Shown: positions 34,108 to 44,352, numbered from the stretch's first letter. The stretch: 48,332 nucleotides of DNA from DAOSCP01 sp035379625 (GCA_035379625.1 DAOSVM010000017.1:1-48332); one strand, 5' to 3'. Translations and numbers: made by a program. The notes: generated by a model not told the origin, from the letters alone.

Positions 34108-36090
34108 ATGAATTTATTAATAGTAACACCTGATTTAGGCGCATTAACCGAAACTTTTATTACCAACCATATTCTTAATTTAAAAAGTACAAATACCTTT
34201 GTAATCACAAATAATATACATAATAAAATTATAGATAGCAATAAAATACTTCAAATTAAACTAAATTATGGCCCTGCAACTTTTGACGATGAAAAAGAAA
34301 AAATTGTACTAGATTTTATAAAAAATAAGAAAATTACACATATATTAATTGAATACGGGACTTACGGTTCAGAAATAATTAATTTGAATAGCAAACATTT
34401 CCAATTACCAATTTATATTCATTTCCATGGTTATGACGCATCTAGTGCTTTAAATAATCCAATAATTATAAAATATTATCAGGTTATTCAAAATTTTGTT
34501 TCCGGTTTTATTACAGTTAGCTATACAATGTCAAAAAGGTTGATTGATATCGGTATAGAAAAAGATAAAATATTTGTTAATTATTACGGTACCGAAAGTA
34601 AAATAATCTCTTCTAACGTTAGTGATAAAATTAATTTACTCTTTGTTGGAAGATTAGTTAACAAAAAAAATCCTATCCCCATACTTGAAGCAATAGCTAA
34701 ACTAATTTCTAAATATTCTAATATTCATTTTGATATTATAGGTGATGGTCCATTAAAAGATGATATTATCTCTTACATACAAAATAATAATCTAAGAAAT
34801 ATTGTTACATTGCACGGTGCTCAACCTAATGATGTTGTACATTACTTTTTTAACAATTGTGATATTTATGTACAAAATTCAACAGTTGATAAAAGCACTG
34901 GCGACAGAGAAGGAACACCTGTTTCTATCATAGAAGCATTCTCTCACAGTTTACCTGTAATTTCAACAAAACATGAAGGCATAGAGGAAGTAATTATACA
35001 TAATTTCAATGGAATTTTAGTAAATGAAAATTCAAGCGAAGAATTTTATCAAACAATAGAATATTTAATACAAAATAAAAATTTTAGAAATTATTTAGGT
35101 AATAATGCAAAATTAGTACATTCTATTAAGTTTGATAAAAATGTTTCAAATGAAAGATTAATAAAAATCTTAAAGAATGAAATTAAATTTGTTGTGAAAC
35201 CGTTTTTTAGTGTATGTATTCCTACATACAATCGAGAAAAATACATTAGTGATACATTAAAAAGTGTTTTATTACAAAATTTTGATAATTATGAAATTAT
35301 TATAATCGATGATGGCTCAACAGATAATACAAAACAAATTGTTGATAGATTTCCAGATAACAGAATAAAATATTACTACAAAAATCATACAAATGCTGCT
35401 GATACACGGAATTTAGCTATCGAAAAATCTCAAGGTGAATATATAGTTTGGTTAGATTCTGACGATATTATTTTGCCTTATGTTTTACAAGAGTATTATA
35501 ATTTTTTCATACAAAATAGTTATTTTGAGTTAATTTATGGAGACTTAGTTATTGTAGATAATTTTTTAATCCCACAAAAGGAATTAAATTACGAAGATTG
35601 GTATAATAGGAACAATGAACTTTTAAGCAAACTTTTTTATGGCAATTATATTCCTAATCCAGTAGTATGCATAAAAAAAATAATTTACGAAAAATATGGA
35701 AAATATAATATTGATTTTGTAAGAGCACATGATTATGAATTTTGGATTAGAATTTCAAAACATATTAAATTAAAAAAAATAAATATCAAAACTTGCTTAT
35801 GGCGATGGCATGATAGTAACTTATCTGCAGAAAGTGTTAAAATTGATACTTCATATGAGGCAAATGCAATTAAATTAATGTTGGCTAACAATTCTTTAGA
35901 AGAAATATTTCCAAATTATGATTGGGGAAATAAGGAACATGCAACAGTAAAATCTTATTTGGAAATTGTTAAAAGATTAATAATTTTAAAAGATTATAAT
36001 GAAGCTATTAAATATGCAAAATTAGCTTATTCTTTGGCACATGATCCATCAATAATGGAATTAGTAAATAATTTACAACAATATAAATAA
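34108..36090 (+). CDS. Fused GT4-GT2 bifunctional glycosyltransferase
   Basis: 660 residues. Residues 1-360 form a GT4 retaining transferase: LLFVGRLVNKKNPIPILEAI, IIGDGPLKDD, and the EX7E region REGTPVSIIEAFSHSLPVIS. From about residue 370 a GT2 domain starts: FFSVCIPTYNREKYISDTLK, IIIIDDGSTDNTKQIVDRF, and IVWLDSDDIILP as the DxD site, with CLWRWHDSNLS later. Fusion of a retaining and an inverting enzyme implies that two sequential sugars are added to one surface glycan. It ends 4 bp before the esterase gene. Confidence 0.88.
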   Translation: MNLLIVTPDLGALTETFITNHILNLKSTNTFVITNNIHNKIIDSNKILQIKLNYGPATFDDEKEKIVLDFIKNKKITHILIEYGTYGSEIINLNSKHFQLPIYIHFHGYDASSALNNPIIIKYYQVIQNFVSGFITVSYTMSKRLIDIGIEKDKIFVNYYGTESKIISSNVSDKINLLFVGRLVNKKNPIPILEAIAKLISKYSNIHFDIIGDGPLKDDIISYIQNNNLRNIVTLHGAQPNDVVHYFFNNCDIYVQNSTVDKSTGDREGTPVSIIEAFSHSLPVISTKHEGIEEVIIHNFNGILVNENSSEEFYQTIEYLIQNKNFRNYLGNNAKLVHSIKFDKNVSNERLIKILKNEIKFVVKPFFSVCIPTYNREKYISDTLKSVLLQNFDNYEIIIIDDGSTDNTKQIVDRFPDNRIKYYYKNHTNAADTRNLAIEKSQGEYIVWLDSDDIILPYVLQEYYNFFIQNSYFELIYGDLVIVDNFLIPQKELNYEDWYNRNNELLSKLFYGNYIPNPVVCIKKIIYEKYGKYNIDFVRAHDYEFWIRISKHIKLKKINIKTCLWRWHDSNLSAESVKIDTSYEANAIKLMLANNSLEEIFPNYDWGNKEHATVKSYLEIVKRLIILKDYNEAIKYAKLAYSLAHDPSIMELVNNLQQYK

Positions 36091-36094
36091 AATT

Positions 36095-36832
36095 ATGAAT
36101 GTCGAATATCACAAATTTTATAGTAACTTTTTATCTCAAGATATGGAATTGAAAGTTTATGGACATTCAGGTAAACCAGTATTAGTTTTTCCTTGCCATG
36201 GTGGAAGGTTTTACGAATGGGAAGATTTCAAAATGTTTGATGTACTCTATCCATTTACAGAAAATGGTCAGTATATTTTTTTTACAGTAGATAGTATTGA
36301 TGGTGAACCTTGGTCAAATGAAAATTATGATATTCCGTATCGAGCTTATAAACATCAACTTTATGAAAATTATCTTATAAATGAAGTTGTGCCTTTTATT
36401 AAAAATAAAACACAAAAAAATAAAATTTTAGCAACTGGTATGAGCATGGGGGGATATCACGCTTCATCAATTGCTTTACGATATCCAGAAATTTTTGATC
36501 AACTTATTTGTTTAAGTGGTGTATTAAAATTAAATATTTATATCGGCGACTATTACGATGAAAATGTAGAAAAATTTTCTCCTATACATTTTGTGAGAAC
36601 TTTGATAAACGATGAACATTTAAATAAGTTAAGACAAAATAGATTAATATTTTGCACTGGTCAAGGACAATGGGAAGAAGAAACCATTGAAGATTATAAA
36701 GAAATTAATTTTTACTTATTTGAAAAAAGAATTCCTGCATGGATTGATTTTTGGGGATTTGATGTTAGTCACGATTGGCCATGGTGGAAAATTCAATTGC
36801 CGTATTATTTGAATATACTACTAAATTTATAA
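36095..36832 (+). CDS. Alpha/beta-hydrolase esterase (COG4947-like)
   Basis: 245 residues. VLVFPCHGGRFYEWEDFKMF supplies the oxyanion strand, the nucleophile elbow is GMSMGGYHAS, and the catalytic His lies in the C-terminal FDVSHDWPWWKIQLPYYL. This set is characteristic of small esterases of the EstA/COG4947 type. In an operon with glycosyltransferases it may act on acylated glycans, an inference from position only. It converges with ptsI, 4 bp apart. Confidence 0.82.
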   Translation: MNVEYHKFYSNFLSQDMELKVYGHSGKPVLVFPCHGGRFYEWEDFKMFDVLYPFTENGQYIFFTVDSIDGEPWSNENYDIPYRAYKHQLYENYLINEVVPFIKNKTQKNKILATGMSMGGYHASSIALRYPEIFDQLICLSGVLKLNIYIGDYYDENVEKFSPIHFVRTLINDEHLNKLRQNRLIFCTGQGQWEEETIEDYKEINFYLFEKRIPAWIDFWGFDVSHDWPWWKIQLPYYLNILLNL

Positions 36833-36836
36833 TTTT

Positions 36837-38579
36837 TTATTCTTTATACAATAAATTTTTGGAATTTAAGAAGTCAGTCACTTCTTTTTTTATCAAATCG
36901 GGATGTGGATAAGTTAAGCATTTTTCTGCAAGTTCTTTACATTCATTAACGGAAAGATTTAAAATTGCATTTTTAATATGTGGAAGAGCACTTGGTATAA
37001 TACTAAAAGTTGTAATTCCTACACCAAGAAGAAGTGGGAGCGCTAACAAATCAGAAGCCATTTGACCACAAATAGAAACAGGTAAATTGACTTTTTTAGT
37101 TCTATTCATAATACGTTTTAAGATTGCAATAACAGCAGTATCGAATTCATCATAGAGATTAGAAACAACGCTATTTCCACGATCTACTGCTAGTAAATAT
37201 TGAATCAAATCGTTAGTCCCAATACTTACAAAATCGACATAATTAGCAAAATCTTCCAAAATTACAGCAACAGATGGAACCTCAAGCATAATTCCAATTT
37301 TCATATTTTTATCATAAGGAATTTGATTTTTATCTAATTCTGCTTTAACTTGATCGATTATTTCACGAGCTTTAATAACTTCTCTTAAAGTACTTACCAT
37401 TGGCAACATAAATTGAATATTTCCATTAATGCTTGCTTTGAGAACGGCACGAATTTGCGAAATAAAAATTTCTGGTTTATCTAAAAGAAAACGGATTCCA
37501 CGCCACCCAAGGAATGGATTATCTTCTTTTATATCAGCAGGTAAAAATTTATCACCTCCAACATCAAAAGCACGAATTGTTAACACTGCGGGATATAATT
37601 TTTCTGATAGTTTTTTATAAATTTTAACTTGCTCTTTTTCAGATGGAATAAAACCAGATTCCATAAACAGTTCTTCAGTACGCAAAAGCCCTACACCTTC
37701 TATTCCAGATTCTATAACATTTTCTATCTCTTCTTTTAAGTCCATATTGCCGAGTAATGTTATTTTAACTCCATCTAAAGTTTGTGCAGGAATATTTTTA
37801 ATTTTTTCAAGTTTTTTATTGTACTCTTTAATTTTTTCAATTTTTTGTTTGTATTTTTCAATAATATCTTCAGTAGGTTTAATAATTACTTCACCATTAT
37901 ATCCATCAACTATAATAATATCATTATCATTTATAAGCTTTGTTGCATCTATAACGCCAACAACGGCAGGGAGATTTAAAGAGCGAGAAATAATAGCAGC
38001 ATGGGAAGTTAAGCCACCTTGTTCGGTAACATAACCTAAAACATTACACCTTGAAAATAGAATTGTATCGGCTGGAGTAAGATTTTTAGCAATAACAATA
38101 ACATCATTAACAATACGAGAGACCCATTTTCTTTTTTGATAATTTTTAATCAATCTATTTTTAATATCTTCGATATCACTTGCACGTTCTTTCATATAAA
38201 CGTGCTCGGAATTAAGCATAATTTGTTGATATTTTGATATTTCATCGTGAATTATAAATTCAGGTGAGCGTTCTTCTTTTTCTATACGACCTTTAATAGT
38301 TGAAATAAGGAATTGATCTTGCAAAATCATTAAATGGGCTTCAAAAATAGCAGCTCTTTCCTCTCCCATTCTTTCTTGTGCCAGCTTCAATATTTTATTT
38401 AATTCTTTATAAGATTGTTCTAAAGCTAACTCAAAATTTTTTAAGGCTTCTTCGACATTAGAATTTTTTTCATCACTTATTGTAAAAACTTCCTTCGAGT
38501 AATTATAAACTTTTCCTATTGAAATGCCAGCAGAAGCGGCAAGGCCATGAAGAATTATGTTATTTTTTTGAGTTAACAT
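36837..38579 (-). CDS. ptsI: PTS enzyme I (phosphoenolpyruvate-protein phosphotransferase)
   Basis: 580 residues. The swivelling phosphohistidine domain carries His193 in GGLTSHAAIISRS, and the PEP-binding barrel has GVGLLRTEELFM, FLGWRGIRFLLDKPEIF, FVSIGTNDLIQYLLAVDRG and VSICGQMASD. It phosphorylates HPr from PEP. It overlaps the HPr gene by 7 nt. No enzyme II sugar transporter is nearby, so the pair may serve regulation. Confidence 0.96.
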   Translation of the reverse strand: MLTQKNNIILHGLAASAGISIGKVYNYSKEVFTISDEKNSNVEEALKNFELALEQSYKELNKILKLAQERMGEERAAIFEAHLMILQDQFLISTIKGRIEKEERSPEFIIHDEISKYQQIMLNSEHVYMKERASDIEDIKNRLIKNYQKRKWVSRIVNDVIVIAKNLTPADTILFSRCNVLGYVTEQGGLTSHAAIISRSLNLPAVVGVIDATKLINDNDIIIVDGYNGEVIIKPTEDIIEKYKQKIEKIKEYNKKLEKIKNIPAQTLDGVKITLLGNMDLKEEIENVIESGIEGVGLLRTEELFMESGFIPSEKEQVKIYKKLSEKLYPAVLTIRAFDVGGDKFLPADIKEDNPFLGWRGIRFLLDKPEIFISQIRAVLKASINGNIQFMLPMVSTLREVIKAREIIDQVKAELDKNQIPYDKNMKIGIMLEVPSVAVILEDFANYVDFVSIGTNDLIQYLLAVDRGNSVVSNLYDEFDTAVIAILKRIMNRTKKVNLPVSICGQMASDLLALPLLLGVGITTFSIIPSALPHIKNAILNLSVNECKELAEKCLTYPHPDLIKKEVTDFLNSKNLLYKE

Positions 38580-38842
38580 TCCTCATCAAATCCTCTATTA
38601 AAAAAATCTACTATTTCATTTGCCATCTCTTCCTCGTCAGGGCCATCAAAAGTTAACTCCAATTCCGCCCCTTGTGGCGCTGCTAAAGTCATCACGCCAA
38701 TTATACTTTTTCCGTTAATTTCCATACCATCTTTGTTAATAAAAAATTCTGATTTATATTTTGCTGCTATTTTTACTATCATTGAGGCTGGTCTTGTATG
38801 TAAACCGGCTTTATTTATGATTCTAACTTTTCTTTCAATCAT
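38573..38842 (-). CDS. ptsH: HPr phosphocarrier protein
   Basis: 89 residues. His15 in AGLHTRPAS is the PEP-dependent phosphorylation site. Ser46 in GKSIIGVMTL corresponds to the HPr-kinase site, so regulatory phosphorylation is possible. The order HPr then enzyme I matches the standard ptsHI pair. Confidence 0.95.
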   Translation of the reverse strand: MIERKVRIINKAGLHTRPASMIVKIAAKYKSEFFINKDGMEINGKSIIGVMTLAAPQGAELELTFDGPDEEEMANEIVDFFNRGFDEEC

Positions 38843-38902
38843 TTAACGATAATAGTTAATTTTTAGTAAAATATAAAAAAAAATAATTGTAAATTCAAAA
38901 TA

Positions 38903-39886
38903 TCATTTATCTCTTTGTAGCACAAGATTTGAAAACCAAATCAGGAAATCAAAATTTGGAGCAGATTTAAGTTTTTCAATCGAGTTATTAGCTAATTTGA
39001 TATATTCTTCAACTTTATCGAGTGCTAATCTATCGACATTATATTTCTTGTAAATATTTTGATAATTATTAACATTTTCAAAAGTTGTGCCTTTGTTTTT
39101 TAACAATAAATTTAACTGTTCTTTATCCACACCTTGTGCTAATTCTAGTGCTTTTAATAAAAGGAATGTTTTTTTCCCTTCAACAATATCTAAACCAACT
39201 TTTTTACCAAAAATATTTTCATCTGAAAATGTGTCCAAGTAATCATCTTGTATTTGGAATGCTAAACCTAAATATTTAGCATAATCTTTAATCGCTTCAA
39301 TTTGTTCTTGATTTGCTTTTCCAATTTTTGCACCAACTGTAAAACATCCAACAAGCAAAGCTGCGGTTTTTTTATAAATCATTGTAATATATTCATCAAC
39401 TGTTACATCGTGTCGTAATTCAAATTCTTTATCCAATGCTTGCCCTTCGCATACTTCTATAATTGCGGTTGTGAAATCATTACAAATTGTAAAATCTGTA
39501 TTATATGCATCTTTTAATAATAATTCGAAAGAATATGCATAGAGTGTATCTCCAGCTAAAATTGCAGTGTTAACATCATAAGCTTTGTGAACAGTTAAAC
39601 GATTTCTTCTTTTATGAGAATTATCCATAATATCATCATGCACTAAAGTAAAATTGTGTAGAATTTCAAAAGCAAGCGCTGCATTATAAGAGTTTTGAAA
39701 TGTATTACTAAAAACATAATTTGAAAACAATACTGCCAAAGGCCTTAATCTTTTTCCACCTCCTATTATGGAATATTTACAAGGCTCATATAAAGAGTTC
39801 GGTGTTTTATCTGAAAATATTTTTTCTAATTTTTCTTCAACAATTTTTAGTTGTTCGTCAAACAGTACATTATAATTTTTTACCAA
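38903..39886 (-). CDS. Trans-polyprenyl diphosphate synthase
   Basis: 327 residues. The first aspartate-rich motif is LVHDDIMDNSHKRRN and the second is QIQDDYLDTFSDE, with GGGKRLRP for IPP binding near the N-terminus. It condenses IPP with allylic diphosphates to C15-C20 or longer products. Chain length cannot be fixed by eye; the residues before the first motif, IL-HNFT, leave farnesyl- or geranylgeranyl-diphosphate both possible. It follows fni by 1 bp, a direct supply relationship. Confidence 0.93.
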   Translation of the reverse strand: MVKNYNVLFDEQLKIVEEKLEKIFSDKTPNSLYEPCKYSIIGGGKRLRPLAVLFSNYVFSNTFQNSYNAALAFEILHNFTLVHDDIMDNSHKRRNRLTVHKAYDVNTAILAGDTLYAYSFELLLKDAYNTDFTICNDFTTAIIEVCEGQALDKEFELRHDVTVDEYITMIYKKTAALLVGCFTVGAKIGKANQEQIEAIKDYAKYLGLAFQIQDDYLDTFSDENIFGKKVGLDIVEGKKTFLLLKALELAQGVDKEQLNLLLKNKGTTFENVNNYQNIYKKYNVDRLALDKVEEYIKLANNSIEKLKSAPNFDFLIWFSNLVLQRDK

Positions 39887-39887
39887 T

Positions 39888-40928
39888 TTAATATAACTCC
39901 ATTTTTGTGATTAATTTCGCATTTTTTAGTTCATTAATATTTTTTGATGAAGTAAGGAATTGAACTCTTTTTAAATCCTCCATCCATTCTAATATTGTTC
40001 GATATGTAAACTCTACACCATTATCATAAATACTTTTTATAATTGCTTTTGCAGAACCGGTAAAATCAGCACCAAGAGCTATGGCTTTCGCAATCTTAAT
40101 ACCATTATCAATACCACCTGAACCTATTAATGTAAAATTGTATTTACTTTTTAATTTTGCAATTTCTTTTATACAATAGGTAGTAGGTAATCCCCAATTT
40201 ATAAAATTATCGTTTACTTTTTTATTTCTAATCATTTCAACTTTTGCCCAATTGGTACCACTAGCACCGGCAACATCAATTCCACTCACACCAACATTTA
40301 ATAACTTTTCTGCTACTTCTTTATTTATTCCTGCGCCAACTTCTTTTACTAAAATAGGAATTTCTACTTCTTTAACAATTATTTCAATTTGTTTTAAAAT
40401 TCCCTTAAAACCTAAATCCCCATTTTTTTGAAATAATTCCTGCAAAGGATTTGTATGTATATAAACAGCATTTGCTTCAATCATCTCAACTATTTTATGA
40501 ATTTTATCAATTGTAAAATCGTTTTTTACCAATTGAGCAGCACCTATATTTCCAATTAAAAATAAATTAGGAAATTTTTTCCTTACAATACTATATGTTT
40601 CAATAAGCTCTGGATTTTCCAAAGCTGGCCTTTGGCTCCCAACAGCAATTGGAATATTAAGTTCATTAGCAAGTAAACCTAAATCAAAATTTATATTTTT
40701 TGCGAGCTCATTACCCCCTGTCATTGATGAAAGCAACAAAGGATAACTAAATCTGCGTCCCCAAAATTCGATACTTTGATCAATCTCATCATAATTCAGC
40801 TCTGGTAAAGCGTTATGCTCAAATTGATATAAATCAAAAGTATTCTGATCTTTATAATCAACATCTTCGGTCACGCAAATTTTAATGTGATCAATTTTCC
40901 TATTTTGTATATTATCTAATGGTTCCAT
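39888..40928 (-). CDS. fni: Type 2 isopentenyl-diphosphate delta-isomerase
   Basis: 346 residues. FMN-dependent IDI-2 signatures are present: RKIDHIKICVTEDVDY at the N-terminus, FSYPLLLSSMTGG, AVGSQRPALENPE, VKEVGAGINKEVAEKLL, GVSGIDVAGASGTNWAKVE and GSGGIDNGIKIAKAIALGADF. It interconverts IPP and DMAPP, completing the isoprenoid supply that includes ispD in this window. The start overlaps comM by 13 nt. Confidence 0.96.
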   Translation of the reverse strand: MEPLDNIQNRKIDHIKICVTEDVDYKDQNTFDLYQFEHNALPELNYDEIDQSIEFWGRRFSYPLLLSSMTGGNELAKNINFDLGLLANELNIPIAVGSQRPALENPELIETYSIVRKKFPNLFLIGNIGAAQLVKNDFTIDKIHKIVEMIEANAVYIHTNPLQELFQKNGDLGFKGILKQIEIIVKEVEIPILVKEVGAGINKEVAEKLLNVGVSGIDVAGASGTNWAKVEMIRNKKVNDNFINWGLPTTYCIKEIAKLKSKYNFTLIGSGGIDNGIKIAKAIALGADFTGSAKAIIKSIYDNGVEFTYRTILEWMEDLKRVQFLTSSKNINELKNAKLITKMELY

Positions 40929-42454
40929 AGTTCCCTATCTAATGATCGATATTGTATTGCTTCACTAATATGAACAGGTAATATATTTTCACTACATTCT
41001 AAATCAGCAATAGTTCTTGAAACTTTCAATATTCTATCATATGCCCTTGCCGAAAGTGATAATTTTTCCATTGCGTTTTTCAGTAAATTTTGAGATGTAG
41101 AATCTAATTTACAATATTTTTGAATTTCCTTTGAACTCATATCAGAATTTGTGAAAATATGCGGTAAATTTTTAAACCTTTCAAACTGTATTTTTCTTGC
41201 TTTAATTACGCGTTCTCTAATTACTTCAGATGTTTCAGCAGGTGCCACGCTAGATAATTTATCAAACTCAACAGCCGGAACCTCTATATGAATATCAATT
41301 CTATCTAGCAAAGGGCCAGAAACTTTTGCCATATACTTTTGAATTTGTCCAATAGAGCAAGTGCATTTTCTGTTTGGATCTGTATAATATCCGCACGGGC
41401 ACGGATTCATAGCGGCTACTAACATAAAATTAGCAGGGAAGACCAACGTCATTTTACTTCTACTAATCGTAACTTTTAAATCTTCCAAAGGTTGTCTTAA
41501 AACTTCCAATACATTTTTTTTGAATTCTGGTAATTCATCCAAAAACAAAACACCATGATGAGCAAGAGAAACCTCTCCCGGCTTTGGGTATGTTCCACCA
41601 CCGATGAGCGCAGCATCCGACACAGTGTGATGTGGGCTCCTAAAGGGCCTCTCCGTTATTAAAGCTTTATTTTTTTTCAATAAACCAGCTACAGAATGAA
41701 TTTTTGTTGTTTCTAATGCTTCATCAAAAGTTAATGGAGGTAAAATTGACGGTATTCTTTTTGCTAGCATAGTTTTTCCTGAGCCCGGTGGACCAATCAT
41801 CAGCAAATTATGTCCTCCAGCTGCTGCTACTTCCAATGATCTCTTCACATTCTCCTGACCTTTTACATCAGAAAAATCTAAACTATAAACATTTACTGAA
41901 TTAAAAAGCTCATCCAAATCAACTAATGTTTTCTTTAATTTCCTTTCACCTAACAAAAACTCAACAACTTCCTTCAAATTTGTAACGCCATATACATCAA
42001 CACCATCTACTATTGCAGCTTCTTTTGATGAATCTTTTGGCAAAATAATCCTTTCAACTCCTAGCTTTTTCGCTTCATATGCAACACTCAATGCCCCGTG
42101 AATATGCCTAATTTTTCCATCTAGTGCCAACTCCCCTAAAAGAACAGTATTTTTCAAATTCTCTTCTGGTATTATTTCATTAGCTACAAGAATTCCAATT
42201 GCAATAGGTAAATCAAAAGAGCTACCTTCTTTTTTTATATCAGCAGGGGCTAAATTAATTGTAATTTTACGATATTGTAATTCATAATTCGAGTTTTTTA
42301 TCGCAGATAGAACTCTTTCTCTGCTTTCGGAAACAGCTTTATCAGGAAGCCCAACAATTAAAAAGTTGGGCATCCCTTTTTCTGTATGTGTTTCAACTTC
42401 AACCGGTATGGCATCAATTCCATATGCCACAATAGAATTTATCTTTGATATCAT
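40916..42454 (-). CDS. comM: ComM/YifB-family AAA+ ATPase
   Basis: 512 residues. The N-terminal ChlI/Lon-like domain (VEVETHTEKGMPNFLIVGLPD) precedes an Mg-chelatase-type AAA+ core with Walker A GPPGSGKTMLAKRIPSILPP, LFLDELPEF as Walker B, and the Cys-rich insertion MNPCPCGYYTDPNRKCTC. ComM acts as a hexameric branch-migration helicase during natural transformation. With comF it hints at competence, though no comEC or pili are visible here. Confidence 0.95.
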   Translation of the reverse strand: MISKINSIVAYGIDAIPVEVETHTEKGMPNFLIVGLPDKAVSESRERVLSAIKNSNYELQYRKITINLAPADIKKEGSSFDLPIAIGILVANEIIPEENLKNTVLLGELALDGKIRHIHGALSVAYEAKKLGVERIILPKDSSKEAAIVDGVDVYGVTNLKEVVEFLLGERKLKKTLVDLDELFNSVNVYSLDFSDVKGQENVKRSLEVAAAGGHNLLMIGPPGSGKTMLAKRIPSILPPLTFDEALETTKIHSVAGLLKKNKALITERPFRSPHHTVSDAALIGGGTYPKPGEVSLAHHGVLFLDELPEFKKNVLEVLRQPLEDLKVTISRSKMTLVFPANFMLVAAMNPCPCGYYTDPNRKCTCSIGQIQKYMAKVSGPLLDRIDIHIEVPAVEFDKLSSVAPAETSEVIRERVIKARKIQFERFKNLPHIFTNSDMSSKEIQKYCKLDSTSQNLLKNAMEKLSLSARAYDRILKVSRTIADLECSENILPVHISEAIQYRSLDRELWNH

Positions 42455-42458
42455 AAAA

Positions 42459-43754
42459 TTATCCTAATTCTGGATACAATGGAAATTTTGATGTTAATTC
42501 TTTTACTTCATTTCTCACCTGATTATAAACATTTTCATTCCCTAAATTAGAAAGAACTTTATCAATTAATAATGCAATAATTTTCATTTCATTCTCTTTC
42601 ATACCACGTGTTGTCATCGCTGGTGTTCCAATTCTTATACCACTAGTAACAAAAGGACTCTTAGTGTCATAAGGAACCATATTTTTATTAACAGTAATAT
42701 TTACTTCATCCAAAGCTAATTGCGCTTCTTTACCAGTAATTCCTTTATTTGTTAAATCAATTAACATCAAATGATTATCAGTTCCACCAGATACAATTTC
42801 ATATCCCATTTTTAAGAATTCTTCAGCAAGAACTTTAGCGTTTTTAATAACTTGTTTTGCATAATCTTCAAATTCTGGTCTTAAAGCTTCGCCAAATGCA
42901 ACAGCTTTTGCCATAATAATATGCATAAGTGGCCCACCTTGAATTCCCGGCATAACCATACTATCCAAAACTTCAGACATAAGCTTCAATCTATCGCCTT
43001 TAGGAGTTTTAATACCAACTGGATTTTCTTTATCTTTACCTACTAAAATAATTCCACCTCTAGGACCTCTCAAAGTTTTATGAGTTGTAGAAGTAACGAT
43101 ATCGCAATATGATAAAGGATTATTCAAAAGCCCTTTAGCAATCAACCCAGCTGGGTGAGCCATATCCATCATAAGCAACGCACCTACAGAATCCGCAATT
43201 TGACGCAATTTAGCATAATCCCAATCTCTAGAATAAGCACTTCCACCCGCTACAATAATTTTTGGCTTTTCTCTTTTAGCAGCATCTTCAATCATATTAT
43301 AATCAAGCATCTTAGTCTGTGGATTTAAATCATAACCAACAGCTCTATAAATTTGACCTGAAAAATTTACAGGTGAACCGTGAGTTAAATGTCCACCGTG
43401 TGCTAAATTTAAACCTAAAATTGTATCGCCGGGCTTTAAAAAAGTCATATAAACAGCCATATTAGCTTGCGAACCACTGTGCGGCTGAACATTTGCATAC
43501 TCAGCACCAAACAATTTTTTTAACCTTTCTCTTGCTAAATCTTCTGCCATATCTACTATTTCACAACCACCATAATATCTTTTACCCGGATAACCCTCGG
43601 CGTATTTATTCGTTAAAACAGAGCCCGCTGCTTCAAGAACAGCCAAACTTACAAAATTTTCAGAAGCAATTAGTTCTAAATTTCCTCTTTGTCTGAGCAA
43701 TTCTTTGTAGTAAATCTCTTTAACTTCTGGGTCACTATTAAGATAATTAAACAT
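42459..43754 (-). CDS. glyA: Serine hydroxymethyltransferase
   Basis: 431 residues. LIASENFVS, KYAEGYPGKRYYGGCE, HGGHLTHG and the PLP lysine region STTHKTLRGPRGG are diagnostic. It transfers the serine one-carbon unit to tetrahydrofolate. It sits between rpiB and comM in a five-gene operon; the rpiB-glyA order occurs in several Bacteroidota relatives (recollection). Confidence 0.98.
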   Translation of the reverse strand: MFNYLNSDPEVKEIYYKELLRQRGNLELIASENFVSLAVLEAAGSVLTNKYAEGYPGKRYYGGCEIVDMAEDLARERLKKLFGAEYANVQPHSGSQANMAVYMTFLKPGDTILGLNLAHGGHLTHGSPVNFSGQIYRAVGYDLNPQTKMLDYNMIEDAAKREKPKIIVAGGSAYSRDWDYAKLRQIADSVGALLMMDMAHPAGLIAKGLLNNPLSYCDIVTSTTHKTLRGPRGGIILVGKDKENPVGIKTPKGDRLKLMSEVLDSMVMPGIQGGPLMHIIMAKAVAFGEALRPEFEDYAKQVIKNAKVLAEEFLKMGYEIVSGGTDNHLMLIDLTNKGITGKEAQLALDEVNITVNKNMVPYDTKSPFVTSGIRIGTPAMTTRGMKENEMKIIALLIDKVLSNLGNENVYNQVRNEVKELTSKFPLYPELG

Positions 43755-43780
43755 TTTTGCACCTTTTATATTGTGAAATA

Positions 43781-44209
43781 TTAATTTTCAATTTTCTCCA
43801 CTCTTCTTTGATGCCTGCCTCCTTCAAACTCAGTATTCAACCACGCCTCAACCATAGGGAGCAACTCATCCTCTTTTACAAACTTTTGTCCTAATGCTAA
43901 AAAATTCGCATTATTATGTTGACGTGACAATTTTGCAATTTCTAAATTATGACACAATGCAGCCCTTACCCCTCTTACTTTATTAGCAACAATCGAAACA
44001 CCAACACCAGAACTACAAACACCAATTGCTTTATCTACTATCCCTTCGGCAACGGCAACAGCAGCCTTACGAATATAATCGGGATAATCACAAGATTCTT
44101 CACTAAAAGTGCCATAATCAATAACTTCAATGCCCTTATGAACAAGATATTCCTTTATTTTCTCCTTATATTTAAAACCACCATGATCGGATGCCAAAGA
44201 TACCTTCAT
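43781..44209 (-). CDS. rpiB: Ribose-5-phosphate isomerase B
   Basis: 142 residues from the ATG at 44209, where VSLASDHGGFKYKEKI begins and GGGGA lies 4 nt upstream. The frame is open 43 codons further but that extension is hydrophobic, low-complexity and atypical. Catalytic region GVCSSGVGVSIVANKVRGVRAAL and RQHNNANFLALG are present. It interconverts ribose 5-phosphate and ribulose 5-phosphate. First gene of the rpiB-glyA-comM-fni-prenyl synthase operon. Confidence 0.95.
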   Translation of the reverse strand: MKVSLASDHGGFKYKEKIKEYLVHKGIEVIDYGTFSEESCDYPDYIRKAAVAVAEGIVDKAIGVCSSGVGVSIVANKVRGVRAALCHNLEIAKLSRQHNNANFLALGQKFVKEDELLPMVEAWLNTEFEGGRHQRRVEKIEN

Positions 44210-44299
44210 AATTTCCCCAAATTTTAACTTAAAAAATAAATTTACAAAAAAAAATCTACTTATTAAATAAATTTTTAATTTTCTAATAATAAAAATTAC

Positions 44300-44330
44300 T
44301 TGCATTTTTAATAAAAAAACATTATATTGG
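44300..44330 (+). promoter_or_regulatory. Promoter of the tRNA gene
   Basis: TTG (44300-44302), 20 nt spacer, TATATTGG (44323-44330). This is one base off the Bacteroidota consensus TTG-N19-21-TAnnTTTG and ends 22 nt before the mature tRNA 5' end. Confidence 0.6.
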
Positions 44331-44352
44331 TAATTCAAAATTTAGAATTTTA

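Noticed and set aside
36837..38842. Complete sugar PTS
   Set aside because: Only enzyme I and HPr are present; no enzyme II genes lie nearby.
44210..44338. N-terminal extension of RpiB
   Set aside because: The 43 extra residues are hydrophobic low-complexity sequence; the conserved protein and a good ribosome site begin at 44209.
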